Source: CAZFAP01 sp964516325 (GTDB taxonomy: Bacteria; Auribacterota; JABMQX01). Taken from it: DNA of 13,531 nucleotides. Position 1 is the stretch's first letter. Each line of letters begins with the position of its first letter. Below, one piece after another: positions 6,724 to 13,531 of the stretch. The notes below the pieces were generated by a model, which saw nothing but the letters and a program-made list of their open reading frames with translations, made no database searches and was not told the origin of the DNA. Where the stretch lies: NCBI GenBank assembly GCA_964516325.1, contig CAZFAP010000133.1:1-13531 (forward strand). The letters run 5' to 3'. Made by a program: the position numbers and the translations under genes.

Positions 6724-9438
6724 ATGAAATGGTTCTTCTCTCTCCTGACGGCATGCATCTTCCCGGTGATGGTATCGTGTGAGACCAATCTGGTTCGTAA
6801 TCCCAGCTTCGAAACCGATGCAGAAGGCGACGGTGTTCCGGACGAGTGGAGTGGGGTCGGAGACAGAGAGTCTGTCACCCAAACCCTTTCGATGGATGCA
6901 GGCCGCGATGGACGGCGATGTGCCCGTCTGTCCTGCACCAGCTTCCGGGCAAGATTACCGTCATCGCACGCCATGCTCTGCCAGTTGGGGGTGTCAGTCC
7001 GACGCGGCACAGCTTACCGCGTGATATTCTGGGCGCGCGGGGAGAACATCCTCGGCGACATTGTCTCCATTGGACTGTCGGACACGACGACGTGGGAATC
7101 ATGCGGCCTGGCGGGTGCTTTCGCCCCGACCTTCGATTGGCAGCGATTCGAGTTCCTCTTTCAGGCCACACGAGACTGCTCAAAAGAAAGTCGCTTTCAA
7201 ATCTGGTTCAACTCGACAGGCACACTATGGGTTGACGATGTCGAGTTTCTGGATACTGGCCCTACCCCTCGTCGCCCCGGGCAGATTATCTCAGCAGATG
7301 ACCGCGTCAATTTGGCGCCGAACGCCAGCTTCGAGTGCGGCTCAGCGGGTTGGGGCTCGGCCGAGTGGGACCGGGTAGTCCACTGGGGCGGCCGGATGAA
7401 TTGTCTCTTTGGAACGATAGACAGAGAGGAGGCCTTTCACGGCCAGTGCAGTCTCCGGATTGAACTCACGCCCGAGACCCAGCCCGTGTCCTTCTTCGAT
7501 TATTTCGATCTCCAGCGCACACCGATCTGGTCTCCCCTCGCGGCAAATATCGGTTTTATCGAGGTGGAGACTACTCGTCCCTATACACTGTCGGTTTCCA
7601 TGAAGGCGGCAGAGCCCAATACCCCAGCCCGTCTTGCCATTCGGCAGTTTGATGGACGCAGTTTCGAGAAGGCGATTCTCGCTCGCGAGAACTGGGAACG
7701 CCAGTTCATGACGTTCACGCCAACATCAAGATGGTGTTACCTGCTCGCCGGACCCGATATTCGCAGGACTGAGGACAACCCGAATTCTCCGCAACGCGCG
7801 ACTGTCTGGTTGGACGCCGTGCAACTCGAGAAAGGTGAACAACCTTCCACCTTCATCCCGCGCGACAAGGTCGAATTCGGCGTGGAGACGTCCAAGCCGG
7901 GGAACGTATTCGGTTGGGGAGAGCCGTTGAAGTTGTCTCTGATGGCAGCCAATTCTGCGACCGAAGGGCGACGGGCCCTTCTCACGTTGTGCTTGACAGA
8001 CTTCTTCGATACGGAGGTGTGGCGCAATGAACTGGAGTTGTCTCTGCCTGCTCGAGGCAGAATCGAAAAAGAGATAGCTTTTGAAAGCTCGGAGACAGTA
8101 CGAGGATTTCTTCGCTTGCATGCCAGGATGCGTGACGGAGAAATGGAGAGCACCCAGACGATCCGCTTGGCCGCGATTCCATTCTACCAGGACGACGACT
8201 CGCGTTTCGGCGTGAATCATGCCTACCCCTGGCCGCATTTGCTCGAACTGAGTCGAAAGGCAGGGCTGGTGTGGGTCCGAGATTGGTCGCTGAAGTGGAA
8301 AGATGTCGAGCCGGAGAAGGGCCGTTTTACCTTCGCGGAGGCCGACTATCAAATCAACCGCCCGTTGGGCCACGGGTTGAAGGTGCTCTGCATGCTGCCC
8401 TTTCCGTCGAGTCCGTGGTCATCGAGCGCACCCGCAGAGGCAAGAGAAGGAAACAGCTACGAGCAGAGACGAGCCGTCGTCGCCTACGCTCCCAGGGACA
8501 TGGGCGAATTCGAGAATTATGTGGAACGCACCGTGGCTCGCTACAAAGGTCGTGTCACGTGGTTTCAGGTCTTCAACGAGCCACTTTTTACAAGCTACGC
8601 CCTTCCGCGAAAGCAGGGCTACGATGGCGCCGCCTACGCGAAATACACGCGAGCCTTTGCTCAGGCGGCCCGCCGCGCGAATCCGCAATGCAAAGTCCTT
8701 GCGGGCATCGGTTATTTGCAGGAGGGACAGATCATGGAGGACTTCAAGCAGTTCTTCCAGGCGGGCGGCCTCAGCGTCATTGATGCCGTGGACATCCACT
8801 ACTACCCCAGCATTCGTCCGCCCGAGTTCATTGAGCCTCTTCTCGAAAACCTCAACTCGCTAATGGATGAGCATGGAGATCGTAAGCCGATCTGGCTGAC
8901 GGAATATGGCTACTATGCCGACGATGAGCCCTCGGTTGTTCCTATACGCCACAGCGACTTCGACCAGCCGCTTCCAAACGAGCGACTCCAGGCGGAGTAC
9001 GCCGTCCGCTGGGCGACCATCATGTTCGCCAACGGCGTCGAGAAGGTCTTCTATCATGCAGGGACGTGCGCCGGTGTTAACAGCGACAGCCTTGAGGGCG
9101 TGTTCTATGAATACGGAGGCGAACCACGGAAGATTTATGCGGCACAGGCGGTGATGGCTCGTGTCTTCTCGCCGGCATGTCGGTTCGTCAAGCGACTGGC
9201 GCTGGGAGACGGTGTTAGGGCTTATTTGTTCGAGGACAAAGAGCGCCTCGTGGCTGTCGTGTGGGCGACGGGCGGCGCTCAGCCGAAGCCGATTCGCTTG
9301 AGGAACGAAGGGGTCCAGTTGTTGGACCTCATGGGCCGCAGGCTGCCCACGAAGGAGTTCACTCCGAGCGGCGCCGCTCTCTACATCGTCGGTGAGAACA
9401 TGTCAATTCCCGCCTTTGAGGTCGCTCTTCACTATTGA
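6724..9438 (+). CDS. Exported clan GH-A glycoside hydrolase with two CBM-like domains
   Basis: 904 residues. The N-terminus MKWFFSLLTACIFPVMVSC is a signal peptide; Cys19 could be a lipoprotein cysteine, though Met at -3 is unusual. Two carbohydrate-binding-like domains of CBM4/9 style follow: residues 22-177 (NLVRNPSFE to WVDDVEF) and 196-380 (NLAPNASFE to VWLDAVQLEKG). A beta-sandwich linker spans about 385-490. The catalytic barrel starts near Phe495 (FGVNHAYPWP). WFQVFNEP gives the likely acid/base Glu619, and PIWLTEYG gives the likely nucleophile Glu727, the retaining clan GH-A pair on strands 4 and 7. A short C-terminal beta domain begins at about 840. The barrel most resembles GH39/GH5-type enzymes, but I cannot name the family or substrate. 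It likely cleaves a plant or algal polysaccharide outside the cell. Confidence 0.85.
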   Translation: MKWFFSLLTACIFPVMVSCETNLVRNPSFETDAEGDGVPDEWSGVGDRESVTQTLSMDAGRDGRRCARLSCTSFRARLPSSHAMLCQLGVSVRRGTAYRVIFWARGENILGDIVSIGLSDTTTWESCGLAGAFAPTFDWQRFEFLFQATRDCSKESRFQIWFNSTGTLWVDDVEFLDTGPTPRRPGQIISADDRVNLAPNASFECGSAGWGSAEWDRVVHWGGRMNCLFGTIDREEAFHGQCSLRIELTPETQPVSFFDYFDLQRTPIWSPLAANIGFIEVETTRPYTLSVSMKAAEPNTPARLAIRQFDGRSFEKAILARENWERQFMTFTPTSRWCYLLAGPDIRRTEDNPNSPQRATVWLDAVQLEKGEQPSTFIPRDKVEFGVETSKPGNVFGWGEPLKLSLMAANSATEGRRALLTLCLTDFFDTEVWRNELELSLPARGRIEKEIAFESSETVRGFLRLHARMRDGEMESTQTIRLAAIPFYQDDDSRFGVNHAYPWPHLLELSRKAGLVWVRDWSLKWKDVEPEKGRFTFAEADYQINRPLGHGLKVLCMLPFPSSPWSSSAPAEAREGNSYEQRRAVVAYAPRDMGEFENYVERTVARYKGRVTWFQVFNEPLFTSYALPRKQGYDGAAYAKYTRAFAQAARRANPQCKVLAGIGYLQEGQIMEDFKQFFQAGGLSVIDAVDIHYYPSIRPPEFIEPLLENLNSLMDEHGDRKPIWLTEYGYYADDEPSVVPIRHSDFDQPLPNERLQAEYAVRWATIMFANGVEKVFYHAGTCAGVNSDSLEGVFYEYGGEPRKIYAAQAVMARVFSPACRFVKRLALGDGVRAYLFEDKERLVAVVWATGGAQPKPIRLRNEGVQLLDLMGRRLPTKEFTPSGAALYIVGENMSIPAFEVALHY

Positions 9439-9458
9439 CCCTTGCTCTGCCAATGGAA

Positions 9459-9474
9459 CCGACCCTGGGGTCGG
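9459..9474 (+). terminator. Hairpin after the glycoside hydrolase gene
   Basis: CCGACC (9459-9464) pairs with GGTCGG (9469-9474) across a CTGG loop, 20 bp after the stop. It sits between two convergent genes (the beta-helix gene ends at 9545). No T-tract follows, so terminator function is tentative. Confidence 0.4.
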
Positions 9475-9544
9475 GGAGCGGCCTTGGTCCCAGCGTCCCA
9501 GAGCGCGAGAGAGGCGAGGCGATGTTGTTTTCGCAGCGCAATCC

Positions 9545-10924
9545 TCAATAACTTTGCTGCCGCCACCCCGCTACGCGCGAAAAAGCCGAATCCAGTACTA
9601 TGCAGACACCATATTCCATCTCGGGCTGGAGCGCTATCCGGTGGCGCGTATGGAGAAGGGCAGTCGGCGATTCCAGTTCATATCCTCCAATGTCGGGGGC
9701 ACCCGCCTGGGTGCGCGGCGCTGACTTCAAATGAGGTGCGTAGCATCGGTCCACGCTCGCGCTATGCTCTACACCATCGCCATTCACGTATTCCATGTTG
9801 CCCGTTGCTCGGCCCACGCAAGGCGAATTCGGCTTCAGATGGAAATCTCTGGTGCCCGCGTCCACGAAACCGGGGTCGCGGCCTGTGACCGTCTCCGTAA
9901 AGGCCTTCGGGACTTCTGCATCCCCGGGCATCCAATTATTGCTTCCCGTCACAGAAATGGGTTCCTGGGCATTAAGAAGAATGCGTTTGCTGCCGAAGAA
10001 AATGTTGTTGCAGGTTAGTGCCCTGGCCTTGGGGTCGTGCAATTGCACAAATATGATGTCGGGGCTGCCAGCAATCAGCGTGTTGTGGAACATATACAAT
10101 GTACCGTCATGTGAACCGCCCGACTCAGAGCCAAAGAGGATGAACTTGGCCTTGTTGCCGGTTCGATTCGGCGTGCTTACGATGATGTTGCCGACCATGA
10201 GCATATTACTGTTAGGCCGGTCGGTGGCTCCTTTGCCATCCACCGGCCCAACCTCGCCCTCGTTGGAATCTGCAATCCAGTTGTACCAGAGTTCGTTGTA
10301 GTGCGCACGGCTCTTGAAGTTCTGTCCGTATGGTGAGTCATGAATGTAACAATTCCGCACCACTACTCGGTTGCCGCTCATGTAGAAATTGTGGGAGTAA
10401 CCGTTGAACTCCGCGGTGCCGTTGAAAGCCACCTCGCAGGCTTCGATGGTCGCGGTCTCCTTGTCGCCGCCGAAGATACCCATGTCGCAGCCGCTCACCC
10501 TGCAATCGCGGACCACTGCGTTCGTAGAGCCAAGCAGTCGGATACCTGCGGCATTTTCGCCGTTCCGGGCATTTTTGAACTCCAGGCGCTCGATGACGTA
10601 ATAGGCTCCCTCGACCTGCAAGATACCTCGCGGGGTTGACCCATGACCCGAGACGTTCAGCCCTTCGGCATCGAATACCGGACGAGCCTTGCTTGTGCCA
10701 CGGATGACGATCGGTGCTTCCTTGGTGCCGTTGGCGGTCAGCCTCAGCACCTCGCGGTAAGTGCCGGACTCAATTTCCACTACATCTCCCGGCCTAAGTT
10801 TCGAGGCGACAGCCAGCAAGCTCTTCGGCTCGAAGTCGGGACCGACACGGTAAACTTCCGCATTTGCAGTGTGGGCCACGAGGATGACCAAGGGAAGTGA
10901 AAGCACCATCTTCATTCGTCTCAT
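9545..10924 (-). CDS. Exported right-handed parallel beta-helix protein
   Basis: The start at 10924 has AAGGGAG 8 bases upstream and gives a Sec signal (MRRMKMVLSLPLVILVAHTA, then NA). The open frame extends 37 codons further upstream but without signal-like sequence. The 459-residue product begins with a typical beta-helix cap (LRPGDVVEIESGTYREVL, then EAPIVIRG). Many short turns of the form VVRDCRVSGCDMGIFGG, VVVRNCYIHDSPYGQNFKSR and HNTLIAGSPDIIF follow. It closes with the usual DFHLKPNSPCVGRATGN and PDIGGYELE. The fold is shared by polysaccharide lyases, pectate-lyase-like and carbohydrate-binding proteins. No family-defining catalytic residues are certain, so a lyase role is only possible. 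About 40 extra residues follow GGYELE, where relatives usually stop. It is convergent with the glycosidase. Confidence 0.8.
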   Translation of the reverse strand: MRRMKMVLSLPLVILVAHTANAEVYRVGPDFEPKSLLAVASKLRPGDVVEIESGTYREVLRLTANGTKEAPIVIRGTSKARPVFDAEGLNVSGHGSTPRGILQVEGAYYVIERLEFKNARNGENAAGIRLLGSTNAVVRDCRVSGCDMGIFGGDKETATIEACEVAFNGTAEFNGYSHNFYMSGNRVVVRNCYIHDSPYGQNFKSRAHYNELWYNWIADSNEGEVGPVDGKGATDRPNSNMLMVGNIIVSTPNRTGNKAKFILFGSESGGSHDGTLYMFHNTLIAGSPDIIFVQLHDPKARALTCNNIFFGSKRILLNAQEPISVTGSNNWMPGDAEVPKAFTETVTGRDPGFVDAGTRDFHLKPNSPCVGRATGNMEYVNGDGVEHSASVDRCYAPHLKSAPRTQAGAPDIGGYELESPTALLHTRHRIALQPEMEYGVCIVLDSAFSRVAGWRQQSY

Positions 10925-11288
10925 CTCCGAATCTCCCTTAAATCTGAGAAGCGTAGCTCGCAACAACCGGCTTGCGGACGCGAGGGCACACGCACGCCAT
11001 CCAGAACGAGACCATCCTTCTCCATTTGTTGTCACCGCCGGTACCTCCCCTGTCGGGTAAAGCCTTGACAGGCATGGACCGGCGCAGTGTCTCGTCCGTA
11101 AGCAAGTTCGCGAGAGTTTCGAGCATCACCAGTACCACGAAGCCTCTTTGGCAAGCTGCAAGAAGGCTTTTACCTTTTCCTGTAATCTATTGTTACGTTA
11201 TTGCGACATTCCAAGGAGAATTACCCTGGTTAAGGGCTCTTGCCTGCAATGCCTTTGTTCTGATAAGCCATCTGCCAAGACTAAAACT
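10925..11288. other. Spacer upstream of the beta-helix gene
   Basis: No firm gene in 364 bases. A minus frame at 10938-11138 (66 codons from a GTG) contains METLANLLTDETLRRSMPV-like sequence reminiscent of glycosyltransferase C-terminal tails. It has no good ribosome-binding site and mixed codon use, so it may be a remnant or chance. The spacer should hold the promoter of the minus-strand beta-helix gene, but I cannot point to clear -35 and -10 boxes. Confidence 0.4.
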
Positions 11289-11936
11289 TCACCCAGTCCC
11301 CGCGCGGCGTTTCATGAGCGCGTGCCAGAAGCCGCCGTTCTCCCCACGCTCTTCAACTATATTCATGAGATCAAAGTCACGTTCGAACAGCTTATGCACT
11401 TCCTCCCTCGTGAAGCGGCGCCGGTAAGCTCCATATGCGATGTGCCACGATCTGTGTGTCCCCTTGAAGAAACGAAACTCTGGACTGAAAACGGACAGAA
11501 TGTAGAAACCCTGCGGCTTCAGGACCCGCAGAATACTGGCTTTGTACGCTGGCCAGTCAGACTTCTTTTGGTGATGCAAGCAACCGTAATCCAGGACGAC
11601 ATCGAAGCACCTGTCACGGAATGGCAAGCGGAAAACATCCGCCTCGCGGAATTTGATTCCGCTGATGCCCTTAACCCTTCCGAGGTAACGTGCTCGTTTG
11701 AGCGCGAGAGGCTCATAGTCAATGGCGGTGACCCTGAATCCGAGCTGGGATGCAGCGAAAGCATGGCGTCCCTCCCCGCAACCAGTGTCCAGCAATGTCC
11801 CCCCGGGGAGCAGTCGTCGCAGTCGCGTGAGAAAGGCAATCGCATAGGGGGAAGGTTCTTCCACCGACCATCCATGTTGCCCTTCCCGGTAAGCGTCGCG
11901 GAAGTACTGACGATTAGCCTCTTTCGCCGACAGCAT
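11289..11936 (-). CDS. Class I SAM-dependent methyltransferase
   Basis: 215 residues, starting at 11936 with AAGGAG about 10 bases upstream. Motif I (LLDTGCGEGRH, residues 48-58) binds S-adenosylmethionine. The acidic end of strand 2 is Asp73 (VTAIDYEP). A motif with Asp100 (EADVFRLPF) contacts the adenine. Strand 4 is FDVVLDYGCLHH (111-122). ILRVLKPQGFYILSVFSP is the usual post-strand-4 motif. A short N-terminal helix (QYFRDAYREGQHGWS) resembles Methyltransf_11/25 and TehB-like small-molecule methyltransferases. The substrate is unknown. No signal peptide is seen, so it is cytoplasmic. It stands 364 bp before the beta-helix gene and 159 bp after the HEAT-repeat gene, all on the same strand. 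A functional link to them is not evident. Confidence 0.88.
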   Translation of the reverse strand: MLSAKEANRQYFRDAYREGQHGWSVEEPSPYAIAFLTRLRRLLPGGTLLDTGCGEGRHAFAASQLGFRVTAIDYEPLALKRARYLGRVKGISGIKFREADVFRLPFRDRCFDVVLDYGCLHHQKKSDWPAYKASILRVLKPQGFYILSVFSPEFRFFKGTHRSWHIAYGAYRRRFTREEVHKLFERDFDLMNIVEERGENGGFWHALMKRRAGTG

Positions 11937-12015
11937 TGCACGAACGCTCCTTGGGAGAGGCCAGCCTTGCAGCAGCGACGATTCTGTTGACCCGCTTCTG
12001 GACCTGCAATAGCCG

Positions 12016-12072
12016 GTCTCACGAGAGACAATCGAATGGCCGGAATCGAACGCCAGAGTTACGTCCCCGGCC
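12016..12072 (-). terminator. Possible terminator stems after the HEAT-repeat gene
   Basis: Reading the minus strand, GGCCGG (12067-12072) can pair with CCGGCC (12038-12043). A second small hairpin, GTCTC-TCGT-GAGAC (12016-12029), follows. Both lie within 80 bp of the stop at 12096. There is no T-run, so this is weak evidence. Confidence 0.25.
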
Positions 12073-12095
12073 GAGAAATCCTTGTCGCTCGTCCG

Positions 12096-12944
12096 CTAAG
12101 TTCCTCCGGCGGCAGCCAGTGCGTTTTTCGCCGCGTCGCGTACGTACTGCTCGGACGGGTCGGTCCGCGTCTCACGCAGATATTGATAGACCCTCGCTGC
12201 CTGCCTCTTGTTTCCGCTGGCCATCAGTCGCTCGGCCAGGACGAGGCAGTGCTTGGTAGCCTGGATGCGTTCCCAACCCGCCTCGACATCGGCCGCCTTG
12301 AGCAGCGCCTCTACGGCGCCCGCATTGCCGATCTTCGCCAGCCCGCCGCCAGCGGCCAGGCGCACCTCCCGGTCGGGGTCCTTCAGCGCCTCCATCAAGG
12401 CGCCCCCTGACCCCGCGTCGCCGAGCGCTGCGAGGCTGTGGATGACCGCGAGCCGGCATCGGCCCCGGGCTTTTGGCAACGCGGCCCGGAGTGGCTCGGC
12501 GGCCCCGTCGCCGACGGCCACCAGCGCCATGCCGGCCGCGTCGCAGAGCTGTTCGTCGGTTAGCAGTTTGCCCAGTGCTAGCGCCGCCTCTTTTCGACCC
12601 GCCCACTGAAGCTCCTGACAGAGGTAGGCCTTTTTGTGCGTCGGCAAATCGCCGCTCACATTCTCGGCGAGCGTCCCGCAGAATTCCCTGCGGGCTTTCT
12701 CGTCGCCGACGATCAACGCACGGTTCAGCACGCAGTGCAGGGCGTACTGCGGTTTGACGTTCTGTGGGCTGCCGGGCTCGCCGAGCATTTCGATGAGCCC
12801 CTGCACGTTCTCTCGGCCGCCCTCGAAAATCGCCGCGAGGGCCTTTTCAATCTTGTCCTTGTCTATGTTAGCGGTGAGCATTCCCCGATCGTCCGGATCG
12901 GGCATCTGACCAACCAGGGCCTTAAGTTTGTCGGATACTGCCAT
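12096..12944 (-). CDS. HEAT-repeat protein
   Basis: 282 residues, starting at 12944 with AAAGGA 8 bases upstream (12953-12958). After an N-terminal helical part (MAVSDKLKALVGQMPDPDDR) it shows repeated two-helix units, for example AAGMALVAVGDGAAEPLRAA, CRLAVIHSLAALGDAGSGGA, and EVRLAAGGGLAKIGNAGAVE. These are typical HEAT/PBS-lyase-like repeats with the A-L-G-[DN]-A turn, spanning about residues 110-220, followed by helical TPR-like sequence to the end. Such repeats form a curved scaffold for protein binding; no catalytic residues are present. There is no signal peptide. It starts 36 bp after the stop of the upstream Gfo/Idh/MocA gene, so the two are very probably one operon, and it may bind or assist that oxidoreductase or its substrate pathway. 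This partnership is inference. Confidence 0.88.
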   Translation of the reverse strand: MAVSDKLKALVGQMPDPDDRGMLTANIDKDKIEKALAAIFEGGRENVQGLIEMLGEPGSPQNVKPQYALHCVLNRALIVGDEKARREFCGTLAENVSGDLPTHKKAYLCQELQWAGRKEAALALGKLLTDEQLCDAAGMALVAVGDGAAEPLRAALPKARGRCRLAVIHSLAALGDAGSGGALMEALKDPDREVRLAAGGGLAKIGNAGAVEALLKAADVEAGWERIQATKHCLVLAERLMASGNKRQAARVYQYLRETRTDPSEQYVRDAAKNALAAAGGT

Positions 12945-12980
12945 GTTGCCATTCCTTTCGCATTGTCGGCATGGTTCATT

Positions 12981-13531
12981 TTAGAGGCGCCACGGAGCCC
13001 GCATAGGTTGATAGACCAATCGGTTCGCCTCCTCATCGCCGATGATTTCCTCCTTCACCGGGTCGTAGCGGAGCTTGCGTCCGGCGCGGATGGCGATGTT
13101 GGCCAGGTGAAACAAGGTGGCCGTGCGGTGAGCCGCCTCGGCGTGTCCGCCTGCTTGCTTGCGGGTCTTCACGGCCTCGCCGAAACCGACCAGCGGCTCG
13201 GGGTCCGGCATCTGCCTGAGCTTCTCCCGGTCCTCGGGACTCAGATCGTCCTCACTCACACCACGAGAGCTTTTGCGGTTGTAGGGCTCGCCCCATTCAC
13301 CACTGTCGAAGACCAGCGTCAGCCCGTCGGCGTACCGCAACTCGACCCAACCCCACATGCCGCACGCTTCCGGGTGTGCCGGTGGGGCGTAGGCCTCGAC
13401 CTCCACGGGGCTGGTATAGTCCTTGGCATACTCGTAATTGAAACCGTCCAGGTGATGCTGGGACATGTCCGCCAGCCCGCCCCCTTCGTAGTCCCAATAG
13501 CCACGGTGGGTTCCGCCGAAGCGATGCCCTT
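12981..13531 (-). CDS. Gfo/Idh/MocA family oxidoreductase, C-terminal part (runs off window)
   Basis: The frame is open to the right edge and ends at TAA (12981-12983), giving 183 visible codons; the N-terminal Rossmann domain lies outside the window. The visible part begins HRFGGTHRGYWDYEGGG, then LADMSQHHLDGFNYEYAKD, the substrate-domain motif with paired His of this family. It continues with TSPVEVEAYAPPAHPE, the beta-sheet stretch VELRYADGLTLVFDSGEWGE, and the tail PVKEEIIGDEEANRL. This closely follows the Tat-type sugar oxidoreductases of planctomycete-like bacteria. It is a different subtype from the oxidoreductase at 2742-4019, whose equivalent motif is DHIVEQHVHN. The HEAT-repeat gene follows after 36 bp and is likely co-transcribed. 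Confidence 0.88.
   Translation of the reverse strand, partial: GHRFGGTHRGYWDYEGGGLADMSQHHLDGFNYEYAKDYTSPVEVEAYAPPAHPEACGMWGWVELRYADGLTLVFDSGEWGEPYNRKSSRGVSEDDLSPEDREKLRQMPDPEPLVGFGEAVKTRKQAGGHAEAAHRTATLFHLANIAIRAGRKLRYDPVKEEIIGDEEANRLVYQPMRAPWRL

Noticed and set aside
11064..11069. TTGACA as a plus-strand -35 box
   Set aside because: No acceptable -10 box lies 16-18 bases downstream and no plus-strand gene follows.
12031..12080. tRNA-like words (GAATCGAAC) on the minus strand
   Set aside because: The five bases on each side of the would-be T-loop do not pair and no acceptor or anticodon stems are found.

Overview
The window looks like a scaffold fragment from a GC-rich, heterotrophic bacterium of the Planctomycetota/Verrucomicrobiota (PVC) type. 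This is inferred from gene style, not from a marker gene. The clues are Tat-exported Gfo/Idh/MocA oxidoreductases, a HEAT-repeat protein coupled to such an oxidoreductase, large exported glycan-active and beta-helix proteins, and a short C-terminal 'W-S-x-x-x-x-x-Y-x-[IV]-x-x-S-x-x-L-x-T-W ... FxR' module on two unrelated secreted proteins. There are no rRNA, tRNA, CRISPR, transposase or phage genes. One 100-N scaffold gap lies inside a repeat-rich gene.

Layout. Left edge (1-533, minus): a partial, unrecognised CDS whose coding signal has no visible start. 946-2111 (plus): exported protein of three InlB-B-like repeats, broken by the gap. 2112-2741: non-coding spacer. 2742-4019 (plus): Tat-signal Gfo/Idh/MocA oxidoreductase. 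4357-6126 (plus): exported metzincin-type zinc metalloprotease with PKD-like and C-terminal modules. 6343-6530 (minus): small membrane protein with an apparent one-base frameshift. 6724-9438 (plus): 904-residue exported clan GH-A glycoside hydrolase with two carbohydrate-binding-like domains, a clear sigma-70-like promoter and a hairpin against its ribosome-binding site. 9545-10924 (minus): exported right-handed beta-helix protein. 11289-11936 (minus): class I methyltransferase. 12096-12944 and 12981-13531 (minus): HEAT-repeat protein and the C-terminal part of a second Gfo/Idh/MocA oxidoreductase, an evident operon.

How the genes fit together. Most products carry export signals, and several are types that act on or bind glycans (glycoside hydrolase, beta-helix protein, two sugar-type oxidoreductases). 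The simplest reading is an accessory polysaccharide-use and cell-surface neighbourhood. Genes are mostly single units with 100-600 bp spacers; only the right-hand pair is clearly co-transcribed. I do not see a convincing new defence, mobile or RNA system. The points most worth a second look are the frameshifted membrane protein, the phase-consistent gap in the repeat gene, the unassigned metzincin and glycosidase families, and the broken frames at the left edge.
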